Shown one piece after another: positions 15,871 to 24,952 of a DNA stretch of 64,000 nucleotides. Under the pieces are notes generated by a model. It had not been told where the DNA came from, did no database searches, and saw only the letters and a program-made list of their open reading frames with translations. The stretch comes from JBLUOA01 sp048060095 (lineage in GTDB: Bacteria; Pseudomonadota; Alphaproteobacteria; Rhodobacterales; Rhodobacteraceae). The stretch spans positions 2,087,034-2,151,033 of the forward strand of contig NZ_JBLUOA010000001.1 in NCBI RefSeq assembly GCF_048060095.1, given 5' to 3'. The position numbers and the translations under genes are program-made. How positions within the stretch are numbered: position 1 is the stretch's first letter; every line of letters begins with the position of its first letter.

Positions 15871-16188
15871 TTATACAGCACAGGATTTGCAGAACGGAGT
15901 ATAGGGTAACACATCAAGACGCTCATTGGTGATCTTATCTCCACATTTTGCGCAGAGGCCGTATTCGCCCGCATCAATCCGCCCAAGGGCGGCTTCGATT
16001 TTGCGGATTTCCGCCTGACTGGATAGCCCCATCCCCTCTAAAACCTCATCTTCCTCACGCTCGACGGCCAACTCCTCCCAATCTTTGGAGTTGTGAGATT
16101 CGAGCTCTTCTTCGATTTCGTGAAGGCGGTTTTTCAGTTCAGAAAGCCGTTTTGTCAGCACCTCGCGTCGTGTTTCCATTGTCGTCAT
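15871..16188 (-). CDS. DksA/TraR-family C4 zinc-finger protein
   Basis: 105 residues, shorter than DksA (about 150). An N-terminal coiled coil (about 10-60, LKNRLHEIEEELESHNSK) is followed by the four-Cys zinc finger CAKCGDKI... ending FCKSC (C-x2-C-x17-C-x2-C, near 79-103). Such proteins bind the RNA polymerase secondary channel and act with ppGpp. The coiled-coil tip DxxDxA motif of DksA is not evident, so this is a DksA-like or TraR-like homologue. A binding partner other than RNA polymerase is possible. Confidence 0.85.
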   Translation of the reverse strand: MTTMETRREVLTKRLSELKNRLHEIEEELESHNSKDWEELAVEREEDEVLEGMGLSSQAEIRKIEAALGRIDAGEYGLCAKCGDKITNERLDVLPYTPFCKSCAV

Positions 16189-16352
16189 TACACGTCTCCT
16201 TTCCCGATGTTAGTTTACACCCACCGGTAGAAGCGCGCCTTGACGCAAATCAACGTAACCGCCGTTTGCAACGGAAATACGTCAGATGTGAAATTGAATG
16301 GGTTCGGGCGGGCAATCGCCCGCGATGGGTCGTTGCCCGAGGTATCGATCGA

Positions 16353-17378
16353 TTACTCTGCGGCAGTCGTATCCCGGTTTGCGACGCCATCCGGGACGGG
16401 ATTTTCGCCAGCGCTGACCCCAACCTGCTGCGGGGTGTTCGCGGACTGCCCGGCAGATGCTGACACCGCCGCATCGAAAGGCCGCCGCGACGCGAAGGTC
16501 TGGCCGACCTCTTCACCGTTCAAGCGAAGCGCACGCGCGCCTTGGAATTTGCCAAGCCGTCCGACAGCGACCGTTGATCCATCCGACGCCACTAGTCGCA
16601 CGTCGGACAAGGCCCGTTCCGACAGGTTGAGCATTTGGCCAACCTCCAACCGCTGCACATCACTGAGCGCCAGGGTCAGTCGTTGCAGGACGGCGTCCAG
16701 ATTGACTTCGCTGCCGAGAACCGTGTTGCGCAGCCCTTCGCGCCAATCCTCCGCATCGGGTGCAAGTGTTCCGTTCGCCGCGGCCGCCCGTATATCGGCA
16801 GGCAACGCCAGCAGCATTGCGCCCGTCTTCGCCCCCTGCCCCAGATCGAGCGTCAGGCGTAAGACCATCATCGGCCCATCATCCAACAGCAGCCCGAGCT
16901 TGCGCGTGGTTTCGACCCGCGGCCCCATACGGTAGCCGTAGAACCACGCGCCCCGGTGATCCGCATCCAACAACTGTTCGAGCAACGAAAAGACGTGGTT
17001 GACGAAGCCTTCGCACATCGAAACATCGGTGCGCGTTGGCGCACGCGGAGCTGGCGCGGCTGGCGTGATCCGGCCCGTCGTCTGGATTTCAATCAACCCC
17101 GCAAGCAATCCGTGATCGAGCGACACGACCCCTTGCGCCCCGTCCTTCGCCCGAAGCAACGCCAAGACAGATTCATCCGACAACTGCTCACATAGCGTCG
17201 AAAGCCCTTCTTCGGACTCGCGCACTTCCGTTACCGTAAGCGGCAGTTGATAACCCCGCTCCGCCGCGCGCGATACGGCGATGTGCAGCGCCTTGATCGG
17301 CGTCATGGCAGCTGGCCCGCGTGCGGCGCCCTTCGACGCAAGCCGCTGCAAGACAGAAGATGCCTGATTATCCGTCAT
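16353..17378 (-). CDS. FliM/FliN C-terminal-domain (SpoA) protein
   Basis: About 341 residues from the Met at 17378; an in-frame Met at 17411 is possible. The N-terminal part (SVLQRLASKG, PIKALHIAVSRAAERGYQLPL) and central region follow an uncharacterised roseobacter family. Residues about 235-310 match the flagellar motor-switch C-terminal SpoA domain (LDAVLQRLTLALSDVQRLEVGQMLNLS, VRLVASDGSTVAVGRLGKFQGARALRLNG). No other flagellar gene is near. It follows the sensor kinase gene by about 75 bases on the same strand, so it may be co-transcribed. The Pro/Ala-rich tail looks disordered. Whether it acts in the motor is unknown. Confidence 0.75.
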   Translation of the reverse strand: MTDNQASSVLQRLASKGAARGPAAMTPIKALHIAVSRAAERGYQLPLTVTEVRESEEGLSTLCEQLSDESVLALLRAKDGAQGVVSLDHGLLAGLIEIQTTGRITPAAPAPRAPTRTDVSMCEGFVNHVFSLLEQLLDADHRGAWFYGYRMGPRVETTRKLGLLLDDGPMMVLRLTLDLGQGAKTGAMLLALPADIRAAAANGTLAPDAEDWREGLRNTVLGSEVNLDAVLQRLTLALSDVQRLEVGQMLNLSERALSDVRLVASDGSTVAVGRLGKFQGARALRLNGEEVGQTFASRRPFDAAVSASAGQSANTPQQVGVSAGENPVPDGVANRDTTAAE

Positions 17379-17452
17379 TCCGATTTGCCCCAACTGACGA
17401 GGCCCGATCATTTCGTGGTGAGGTTTAGATTCAGTTACCGATCACGCGACTT

Positions 17453-20170
17453 CTACGCGGCACCATTAAGCGCCTTCGCCTGCTCGGGCATCGCGCCCTG
17501 CGGCAGCGTCACCCGGAACGACGCGCCACCCGTTCCGTGCCGATAGCGAACCGACCCGCCGAGGTTCGACATAATCTCTCGACAGATGGCGAGGCCAAGG
17601 CCCGCGCCGCCCGCCGCCTGATTATCCGTGAGGCGAGAAAATTTTTCAAAAATCAACGGCTCACTCTTCGCCGGGATGCCTTCGCCGTTGTCGTCAAAGT
17701 CGATCTCAACCTGATCCCCCACCTGCCGCACGCGGATCGTCAGGCACGGCTCCTCTGCTACGCAGTATTTACGCGCGTTGGTGATGAGGTTGATGAACAC
17801 CTGCGCCAGACGGTCACTGTCGGTAACGAGGTCGACTTTCTCACTATCGAGGTCGCGGATGATCTTCAGATCGCCCGTGGCGTCCGATGGCATTGCGGCC
17901 GAAACCGCGCGCTCCAACACGTCGTGCAATTGAACCTTGGCGGTGTTCAGAACAACCTGCCCATTTTCCAAAACGCTGAGGTCTAGCAAGTCGTCCAGCA
18001 GGCGGGTCAGCCGGATCGCCTCCCCATGGATTATCGACGAATAGCGCTGCTGTTCCTCAGCGCTCACATCGCCGGAGTCGCGCAGAATTTCGGAAAACGC
18101 GCGGATTGAGGTCATCGGCGTGCGAAGTTCGTGGCTGATCTGGCTCAGAAACGCGTCTTTCTGGACGGAGATTTCAGTCAGCTTCGCGTTAACCTCGCGC
18201 AATTGGCGCGCGGTGTGGCCCAGCTCTGCTGATTTCGCCTCAAGCTCGCTGGAATATTCCATGATCTGCGCGGCTTCATCTGCGACCGCCAGCAGGTCTT
18301 CGACCGTCACGCTGGCCCCGCCGGCGATCTGCCCGATCATCGCGTGGGCGGTGGCGGCCCCGACGGATCCGGCGAGTTCCTTTTCCAGCCGCTCAAGAAA
18401 ATCAGGTGAAATGTCGGGTAGGAACCCGACCTTCCCCTGCGCGTCCGCTTCCTGCTGAAACATCCGTTGCGCCTGATCGGACCCGATGATCCGCTGTGAC
18501 ATGACCAACAGGTCTTCGGCGCCGACCTCGCCCGAGACCCAACCGCTTGGCCCCGTCGAATGGTTAAAGACATTGACGAATTGCGCGCCCTGCAACCGTT
18601 CAAGCGGTGTCGGGAAGCTGAGCAGTGACAGGACGCAGAACACGACGGAGTTCAGCACCATGCTCCACACGACCGCGTGCACCAGCGGATCAAGCCCCGA
18701 TATCCCGAACAGCGCCTGTGGGCGAAGCCACTCGACGCCCCACGGGCCGTTCAAAAGGAACGCCTCAGACATCAGGCCCAAGCCGCCAATTGACGGCAGG
18801 AACAAGGTGTAGGCCCAGACCGCGAACCCGGTCACGAGGCCGCCCGCCGCCCCAATCCGCGTCGCCCGGCGCCAGAACAGACCGCCCATCAAGGATGGCA
18901 AGACCTGAGCGACCCCGGTAAAGGAAATCAGGCCGATAGCGGCGAGCGCGGCACCGCCGCCCGAATAGCGGAAATAGACATAGCCAAGCGCCAGCACGCC
19001 AGCAATCGACAGCCGCCGGGACATCAGGATCACCCGCCGAACATCACCTGACACGGTCGCCCCCTTTGGCCTCGAAGCCAGCCAGATCGGCATAACGATG
19101 TGGTTTGACACCATCGTTGACAATGCAATGGCCGCGACGATCACCATTGACGTTGCAGACGAAAACCCGCCAAGGAAGCTGAGCAAGGCGAGCCCGTCCT
19201 GCCCGAGCGCGAGCGGTAAGGTCAGCACGAACAAATCCGGGTTCGATCCGGCTGGCATCAGGTCCAGCCCGACAACGGCAATCGGGATGACAAACAAGCT
19301 CATCAACATCAGGTAAAGGGGGAACGCCCAAGACGCGGTCGCGACGTTCCGTTCGTCGGAGTTTTCGACGACCATCACCTGAAACATTCGCGGCAGGCAG
19401 ATGAAGGCCGCGGCGGACAGAAAGATCAGCCCCGCCCAGCGCCCCGGCTTCATATCCCATTCGGCGATGGGCGATGCTTCGATCCGGGCGAGGATATCGC
19501 CCGGCCCGGAGGCCACGCCCCAGACGACGAAAACGCCGACGGCGACCAGCGCGACAAGCTTGACCACAGCTTCAAACGCAATGGCGGTTACAACGCCATA
19601 GTGGCGCTCATTGGCGTCCAGGTTTCGCGTGCCGAATAGAACGGTGAACAGGGCAAGCCCCGCCGCCACCCAAAGCGCGGTGGCGTTAAGCTCCGGCAGC
19701 GTCCAGACGTTCGTGCTATCGCTCGCAAAAACCGCGAAGGACAATGTGACGGATTGCAGTTGCAACGCGATATACGGCGTCGATCCAATCACGGCGAGCA
19801 GCGTGACCAGCACGCCGAGCAGGTTCGACTTGCCATAGCGGGAGGAGATCAGGTCAGCAATCGACGTGATCCGCTGCACCCGACCGATCCGCACGAGCTT
19901 GCGCACCAGCCACCACCACCCAACCATCACGAGGGTCGGCCCCAGATAGATCGACACGAACTCCAACCCGGACCGTGCCGCATACCCAACCGCGCCATAA
20001 AACGTCCACGCCGTGCAGTAGATCGACAGCGACAGCGTGTAGACAACCGGAGAGCGCAGCCACCCCACCTGCCCCATCGCCGCCCGCCTGTCCGCAAAGA
20101 ACGCGATAACGAACAGAAGCGCGACATAGGCAAGGCACACCGCGATCAGCGCGTTGAAGCCGACCATCAT
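17453..20170 (-). CDS. Na+/solute symporter-histidine kinase fusion (CbrA/CrbS type)
   Basis: 905 residues. The first ~500 residues form about 13 membrane helices of the SSF symporter fold (SIYCTAWTFYGAVGYAARSGLEF near the start). A linker of about 100 residues precedes a coiled coil (residues about 630-670) and a histidine-kinase core: H-box SQISHELRTPMTSIRAF, N-box VFINLITNARKY, G1 DDNGEGIP, G2 GGAGLGLAICREIM. No receiver domain. In CrbS/CbrA relatives the symporter half senses or moves acetate, histidine or similar compounds and controls acs. The stop of the preceding gene overlaps its start by four bases. The ligand here is inferred to be a short-chain carboxylate. Confidence 0.92.
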   Translation of the reverse strand: MMVGFNALIAVCLAYVALLFVIAFFADRRAAMGQVGWLRSPVVYTLSLSIYCTAWTFYGAVGYAARSGLEFVSIYLGPTLVMVGWWWLVRKLVRIGRVQRITSIADLISSRYGKSNLLGVLVTLLAVIGSTPYIALQLQSVTLSFAVFASDSTNVWTLPELNATALWVAAGLALFTVLFGTRNLDANERHYGVVTAIAFEAVVKLVALVAVGVFVVWGVASGPGDILARIEASPIAEWDMKPGRWAGLIFLSAAAFICLPRMFQVMVVENSDERNVATASWAFPLYLMLMSLFVIPIAVVGLDLMPAGSNPDLFVLTLPLALGQDGLALLSFLGGFSSATSMVIVAAIALSTMVSNHIVMPIWLASRPKGATVSGDVRRVILMSRRLSIAGVLALGYVYFRYSGGGAALAAIGLISFTGVAQVLPSLMGGLFWRRATRIGAAGGLVTGFAVWAYTLFLPSIGGLGLMSEAFLLNGPWGVEWLRPQALFGISGLDPLVHAVVWSMVLNSVVFCVLSLLSFPTPLERLQGAQFVNVFNHSTGPSGWVSGEVGAEDLLVMSQRIIGSDQAQRMFQQEADAQGKVGFLPDISPDFLERLEKELAGSVGAATAHAMIGQIAGGASVTVEDLLAVADEAAQIMEYSSELEAKSAELGHTARQLREVNAKLTEISVQKDAFLSQISHELRTPMTSIRAFSEILRDSGDVSAEEQQRYSSIIHGEAIRLTRLLDDLLDLSVLENGQVVLNTAKVQLHDVLERAVSAAMPSDATGDLKIIRDLDSEKVDLVTDSDRLAQVFINLITNARKYCVAEEPCLTIRVRQVGDQVEIDFDDNGEGIPAKSEPLIFEKFSRLTDNQAAGGAGLGLAICREIMSNLGGSVRYRHGTGGASFRVTLPQGAMPEQAKALNGAA

Positions 20171-20451
20171 GGCTGGGTCTCCGGAGCGGACTGATCATCC
20201 ACGTCATCCGGGGGTTCACGCAGGGGGCGAGACAGGCTCGCCGCGCAGATAATCAAACCGATCCAGACGCCGAAGACGTAGAGGACAGCGCCAGCAGTCT
20301 CATTCTCGGGCGTCGTCGCGGGATCGCGCAACAATGGAAACACAAGCCACAGGAGCAGACCGAGAAACGGCAGCAAACGCACCGCATCGGTCGCGCGCCG
20401 CCGTCGGTATCCTTCGTCGGCAAGGAACAGCGGCTCGCCCGGCTCCTTCAT
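20167..20451 (-). CDS. Small two-helix membrane protein
   Basis: 94 residues with two membrane helices (AVRLLPFLGLLLWLVFPLL and AGAVLYVFGVWIGLIICAASL) and an acidic tail. It overlaps the response-regulator gene before it and the symporter-kinase gene after it by four bases each, so the three are translated together. In acetate loci a small DUF485-type membrane protein often accompanies an SSF protein; this could be an analogous subunit, but I do not recognise the family. Confidence 0.75.
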   Translation of the reverse strand: MKEPGEPLFLADEGYRRRRATDAVRLLPFLGLLLWLVFPLLRDPATTPENETAGAVLYVFGVWIGLIICAASLSRPLREPPDDVDDQSAPETQP

Positions 20452-20816
20452 GGGCTGACGAGCGCGCGCAGGCTTTCCACCACCTCTGTGTTGGAAAACG
20501 GTTTGGTCATGAAGCAGTTGACGCCATGCCGTTCGGCCAATTCGCGGTCCTTTGTCTGCCCCCGCGCGGTCAGCATCAAGACTGGCAGATCACGCGTCGC
20601 TTGATCGGCACGCAAATCCTTCAGGATGTCATAGCCCGACCGGTTCGGTAGCATCACGTCCAGCACAACAACATCCGGCGAAACCCTTTGGATCGCCTCA
20701 AGCGCGGTGCTGCCGTTTGAATGGGTTTCGACCCGCCACCCCTCTCGCGACAGGATAAAGCGGATCGCCTCGGTGATGTTCTGCTCATCCTCGATCAAAA
20801 GAACGGTGTGTGCCAT
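20448..20816 (-). CDS. Receiver-only response regulator
   Basis: 122 residues, a single CheY-like domain: acidic pocket IEDE near residue 8-11, phospho-acceptor Asp53 in VLDVMLPN, a Thr in MLTARG and Lys105 in MTKPFS. There is no DNA-binding domain, unlike CrbR. It heads the operon with the membrane protein and the symporter kinase, so it is the likely phosphoryl target, but its output must be another protein. Confidence 0.92.
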   Translation of the reverse strand: MAHTVLLIEDEQNITEAIRFILSREGWRVETHSNGSTALEAIQRVSPDVVVLDVMLPNRSGYDILKDLRADQATRDLPVLMLTARGQTKDRELAERHGVNCFMTKPFSNTEVVESLRALVSP

Positions 20817-20917
20817 CTGCCCTCCCCTGACAGTGCCGTAGTCTTTCTGCCGCTGACTATCGCGATTACCTCTGCAACTGTCAAAACTTCAAACCGACCG
20901 GTGCGCCCGATTAGGCG

Positions 20918-22225
20918 TTAAGACTGGTCGCTCAAAATCGACTCCTCGCGCCGGGCGACGCAGTCGGGTTTCGGGCAAATCCGGCAGGTTTGCCCAACTT
21001 CCATCCCCATCCCGCTAGTGGCGCCGATCAGGTCGGACGGCACCAGAACCATCTGCGCCTTCAGAACGGCGGGGCCGTCAAAACCCTCCGGATAGCTCAT
21101 CTGCGCAAAGGCGAACGCGATCAGTTTACGGGTATCCCGCCCCGCCTGTTCGACCACCATCCGCACAGGCACCGCGGGCTGCGACAACGCGCGGTAAAGT
21201 GGCCACAACGGACACGCTGCGCCGAAATGCGGCAGTTGAAATCCGGGGATGGGCCGACGGAATGTCAATGTGCCAGAGCCATCGCATTCAACAAGACCGA
21301 TACGTTGATCGTCGTCCTCAAACCGCTGGGTCGCAAGTCGCCGGAATACGCGATCAACGGAAACGCCGAATTGCGCGGCAAGGCGCATCGGGTCGAAGTG
21401 CAACGCCTCCGCAGCCTCCCGAAAGGGCTGCATCGGCAAGGCTTCGGCATCTGCAGTGTAGCCTGCCAAGTATGCGGCGGCCGCCCGCCGTGCCGCATCG
21501 GTCGTCAGGTGGCGGTTGGCGGCAACCAAATCCTCAGCCTCAGCCGTTCCATCCTCAAGTCCCGCGACGTAGCCACCGATATCGTCCAGCCAGTCCTCCA
21601 ATTCCTCCTGTGGCGAAATCAGGCTCCGTTCCGCATCGCCCGCCCCGTCCAGATAGGTGACGAGCGCCTGTGCGCTTTCGGACAGGCGCCGCGCGTCTTC
21701 GTGGATGTTCTTCTGAAACCGCGCCTGCCAATTGGGGTCAATATCCCCCGGCTCCGCAAGAATCGACGCGGTGGAGCGGATCGACGTCACCGTCGACAGA
21801 ACATCGTGCATGGACGTCGAAAGGTAGGGATCATGCGTCAGGCGGTCGGACAAGGTTTCAACGGTCCGCTCCAACTGCTCCACCCGGCGTTGATGCGCGG
21901 CGAGGCATTCGGCCCAACCGGGAAAGCGGCCTGCAAGTTCTTCCACCCGGTCAAGTTCTGCGGGCGGCTCAACCGACAAGGCGGCAGCACTTCGCAGCCC
22001 CGTCAGCAGCGCGGTTTCCGCCCCCTCAGACAGTGCCGCAACATCGACCCGCAAGGCGCGGGCTAGGTCGCCCAGCAGCTTGCCCCCGATTCTGCGCCGA
22101 TTATGTTCGATGAGATTGAGGTAGGACGGTGATATACCTATGGTTGTTGCGACCTCTGTCTGCTTTAGCCCCAAGGCAGAGCGGCGGTTCCTGATCCGGG
22201 TGCCCGTCAGAACACGTGTCGGCAT
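20918..22225 (-). CDS. XRE-type regulator of the ScfR/RamB family
   Basis: About 434 residues from the ATG at 22225, which follows GGAGAATTTC; an in-frame ATG at 22258 lacks a site. The N-terminal 60 residues are a Cro/C1 helix-turn-helix (RIRNRRSALGLKQTEVATTIG, SPSYLNLIEHNRRRIGG). The C-terminal region (about 250-430) has the DUF2083-type short-chain fatty-acyl part, with a Cys-containing end (CRICPKPDCVARRE). Relatives such as RamB and ScfR control acetate, propionate or glyoxylate genes. It is divergent from the ABC-acs operon. The 216-base gap carries TTGCAAA (22262-22268) and TTTACAAA (22273-22280), possible binding sites. Confidence 0.85.
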   Translation of the reverse strand: MPTRVLTGTRIRNRRSALGLKQTEVATTIGISPSYLNLIEHNRRRIGGKLLGDLARALRVDVAALSEGAETALLTGLRSAAALSVEPPAELDRVEELAGRFPGWAECLAAHQRRVEQLERTVETLSDRLTHDPYLSTSMHDVLSTVTSIRSTASILAEPGDIDPNWQARFQKNIHEDARRLSESAQALVTYLDGAGDAERSLISPQEELEDWLDDIGGYVAGLEDGTAEAEDLVAANRHLTTDAARRAAAAYLAGYTADAEALPMQPFREAAEALHFDPMRLAAQFGVSVDRVFRRLATQRFEDDDQRIGLVECDGSGTLTFRRPIPGFQLPHFGAACPLWPLYRALSQPAVPVRMVVEQAGRDTRKLIAFAFAQMSYPEGFDGPAVLKAQMVLVPSDLIGATSGMGMEVGQTCRICPKPDCVARREESILSDQS

Positions 22226-22441
22226 GAAATTCTCCGTCGATACAAGGACTTCCGGCACTTATTGCAAACTTATTTACAAAAACAACCCGAAATTTGTCGA
22301 TATATTAACAAGAATATTGTTTCGTTCAAAGCAGTTGTTGAAAAATTTTCAGAAAGCAACCGATACTATGGCCAGCCTGTAAAAGGTGAGCGCCGCATGC
22401 GGAGGAGGCATCGGCGCAGACAATCCAATGGGAGGATTTCT

Positions 22442-23818
22442 ATGTCCAAATTTACACCGACACGTCGTGGCCTATTGAAGACCGGGGCCTTCGCGGGCGC
22501 TGGCCTTGCGATGCCCACGATCTTTGATGGCTCTGCCTGGGCCGACGGTCACTCCGGCTTTACCAACGCGCCGCAGGGCGACACGGTCACGCTTGGCTTT
22601 AACGTGCCGCAATCCGGCCCTTACGCGGATGAGGGTGCAGACGAACTGCGCGCCTTCCAGCTTGCGGTTGAGCATCTGAACGGCGAAGGCGACGGCGGTA
22701 TGCTTGCGACCTTCTCTGAAAAGAACCTCGACGGTTCCGGCATCCTCGGCAAGAAGGTCGAGTTTGTGACCGGCGACACGCAAACGAAATCTGACGCCGC
22801 GCGTGCCTCGGCCCGCTCGATGATCGAAAAAGACGGCGCAATCATGATCTCCGGCGGTTCATCTTCCGGTGTGGCTGTCGCGGTTCAAGGCCTCTGCCAA
22901 GAGGCTGGCGTGATCTTCATGGCGGGTCTGACCCACTCGAATGACACGACCGGGAAAGACAAGAAGGCGAACGGCTTCCGTCACTTCTTTAACGCCTACA
23001 TGTCCGCTGCGGCGCTCGCGCCCGTACTTGAAAAACTCTACGGCGCAGATCGCGCGGCCTACCACCTGACCGCCGACTACACATGGGGCTGGACGCAGGA
23101 AGAGTCGATTGCAGCGGCGACCGAAGCGATGGGCTGGACAACCGTTGACAAGGTGCGCACACCGCTCGCCTCGACAGACTTCTCGTCCTATATCGCACCG
23201 GTCATCAACTCCGGCGCTGACGTTCTGGTTCTAAACCACTACGGCGGCAACATGGTCAACTCTCTGACCAACGCAGTGCAGTTCGGCCTTCGTGAGAAAG
23301 AAGCCAACGGCAAGACCTTCGAAATCGTCGTGCCGCTGTATTCGGAGCTGATGGCGCGCGGTGCGGGTCAGAACATCGCTGGTATTCCGGGCTCTCAGAA
23401 CTGGGATTGGAAGATCGAAAACGAACTGGGCGACCGCTATGCTGGCACCAACGCGTTCGTAAAATCGTTCGGCGAAAAATACGGCTTCCCGCCGAGCCAG
23501 GCAGCACAGACCTGCTATGCACAAACGCTGATCTACGCCGACGCCGTGACCCGCGCCGGCAGCTTCAACCCCTGCGCGGTTGCAGAAGCGCTTGAAGGGT
23601 TTGAGTTCGACGGCCTTGGCAACGGCCCAACCCTTTACCGGGCGGGCGATCACCAGTGCTTCAAGGACGTTGTTGTCGTGCGCGGCAAGGAGAACCCGGA
23701 AAACGAGTTCGACCTTGTGGAAATCGTCGAAGTTACTCCGGCCGAGCAAGTCACCTACGAACCGGACCATCCGATGTTCGCAGGCGGCGATCTGGGCGAA
23801 TGTAACCCGGGCGCGTAA
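22442..23818 (+). CDS. Branched-chain-type ABC transporter binding protein (Tat signal)
   Basis: About 458 residues from the ATG at 22442, preceded by GGGAGGATTTCT; the frame is open further upstream but reads as non-coding. A Tat signal (TRRGLLKTGAFAGAGLAMP) is followed by the LivJ/AmiC-type fold (TVTLGFNVPQSGPYADEGADELRAF, ISGGSSSGVAVAVQGL, Tyr- and Trp-rich middle). It should bind the substrate in the periplasm for the permeases downstream. Genes follow for two permeases, two ATPases and acs, so the substrate is probably a short-chain carboxylate, its amide or an amino acid. Tat export of a binding protein suggests folding before export. Confidence 0.9.
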   Translation: MSKFTPTRRGLLKTGAFAGAGLAMPTIFDGSAWADGHSGFTNAPQGDTVTLGFNVPQSGPYADEGADELRAFQLAVEHLNGEGDGGMLATFSEKNLDGSGILGKKVEFVTGDTQTKSDAARASARSMIEKDGAIMISGGSSSGVAVAVQGLCQEAGVIFMAGLTHSNDTTGKDKKANGFRHFFNAYMSAAALAPVLEKLYGADRAAYHLTADYTWGWTQEESIAAATEAMGWTTVDKVRTPLASTDFSSYIAPVINSGADVLVLNHYGGNMVNSLTNAVQFGLREKEANGKTFEIVVPLYSELMARGAGQNIAGIPGSQNWDWKIENELGDRYAGTNAFVKSFGEKYGFPPSQAAQTCYAQTLIYADAVTRAGSFNPCAVAEALEGFEFDGLGNGPTLYRAGDHQCFKDVVVVRGKENPENEFDLVEIVEVTPAEQVTYEPDHPMFAGGDLGECNPGA

Positions 23819-23836
23819 GCGACACCAAAAACCCAG

Positions 23837-23860
23837 CCGGTCGCGCCAATGCGCGGCCGG
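23837..23860 (+). terminator. Intercistronic stem-loop after the binding-protein gene
   Basis: CCGGTCGCGC and GCGCGGCCGG pair with one G-T position around a CAAT loop, 19 bases after the stop codon, with no T run. Such hairpins often stabilise the binding-protein mRNA and lower expression of the permease genes. Confidence 0.5.
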
Positions 23861-23917
23861 TCTTCGGCACCCCGCATGGCGGGCGCGTTGCCGCAACTTT
23901 CCTGAAGGTGGGGACCA

Positions 23918-24949
23918 ATGGACGCTATCCTGCTTCAAATTCTCAACGGCCTCGACAAAGGCTCAGCCTATGCGCTGATCGCCCTTGGCCTGACGCTGAT
24001 CTTCGGCACGCTTGGTGTGGTAAACTTTGCCCACGGCGCACTGTTCATGATCGGCGCATTCTGCGCGGTTACGGTGCAAAAGCTGCTGACGCTATCGAGC
24101 GTTAAGCTGGACGAAACCAAAACCGATTTCCTCGGCAACCCGATGAAGGTCGAAACCCCCTATGTCGAAAGCTGGTTCGGCGCGGAAACCGGGGCAGCGA
24201 TCATCGACTGGTCGGTTCCCCTTGCCATCATTTTTGCGATCCCGGTCATGGTGGCCATCGGCTTCATCATGGAACGCGGCCTGATCAAGCATTTCTACAA
24301 GCGTCCCCACGCCGATCAGATCCTCGTCACATTCGGTCTTGCCATCGTCCTGCAAGAGATCATCAAGTTTTACTACGGCGCAAACCCGATCCCGACCCCG
24401 GCGCCGGACGCCTTCCGCGGCTCGTTCGATTTCGGTGTGTTGCTGGGCTTTGACCCAAACGTCATCATCTATCCCTACTGGCGACTGGTCTATTTCTTCT
24501 TCGCAGTCGTCATCATCGGCGGGGTCTTTGCCTTTCTGCAATTCACCACCTTCGGCATGGTGGTGCGGGCCGGAATGGCGGATCGCGAAACGGTCGGCCT
24601 GCTGGGCATCAACATCGACAAGCGGTTCACGATCATGTTCGGCGTGGCGGCGGCGGTCGCTGGTCTGGCCGGGGTGATGTATACGCCCATTAACTCACCC
24701 AATTATCACATGGGTATGGATTTCCTCGTGCTGAGTTTCGTGGTGGTAGTCGTCGGCGGCATGGGCTCCCTTCCGGGGGCGGTGCTCGCCGGCTTTCTGC
24801 TTGGCATCCTCGAAAGCTTTGCATCGATGAACGAGATCAAGGCGATCGTCCCCGGCGTCGATCAGATCATCATCTATCTGGTCGCAATCTTAATCCTGCT
24901 CACCCGCCCCCGAGGGCTTATGGGCCGCAAAGGCGTGATGGAGGACTGA
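23918..24949 (+). CDS. Branched-chain-type ABC permease (LivH-like)
   Basis: 343 residues with about 8-9 membrane helices. The start LNGLDKGSAYALIALGLTLIFGTLGVVNFAHGALFMIGA is the classic LivH opening, and the end LLTRPRGLMGRKG the classic close. A hydrophilic insert around residues 60-90 (KLDETKTDFLGNPMKVETPY) is longer than in LivH. The conserved cytoplasmic loop reads VVRAGMADRETVGLLGIN. It forms the channel with the next gene. The two are separated by three bases. Confidence 0.92.
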   Translation: MDAILLQILNGLDKGSAYALIALGLTLIFGTLGVVNFAHGALFMIGAFCAVTVQKLLTLSSVKLDETKTDFLGNPMKVETPYVESWFGAETGAAIIDWSVPLAIIFAIPVMVAIGFIMERGLIKHFYKRPHADQILVTFGLAIVLQEIIKFYYGANPIPTPAPDAFRGSFDFGVLLGFDPNVIIYPYWRLVYFFFAVVIIGGVFAFLQFTTFGMVVRAGMADRETVGLLGINIDKRFTIMFGVAAAVAGLAGVMYTPINSPNYHMGMDFLVLSFVVVVVGGMGSLPGAVLAGFLLGILESFASMNEIKAIVPGVDQIIIYLVAILILLTRPRGLMGRKGVMED

Positions 24950-24952
24950 TTT

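Noticed and set aside
22262..22441. Upstream extension of the ABC binding protein frame
   Set aside because: It would place the Tat signal about 60 residues inside. ATG 22442 follows GGGAGGATTTCT.
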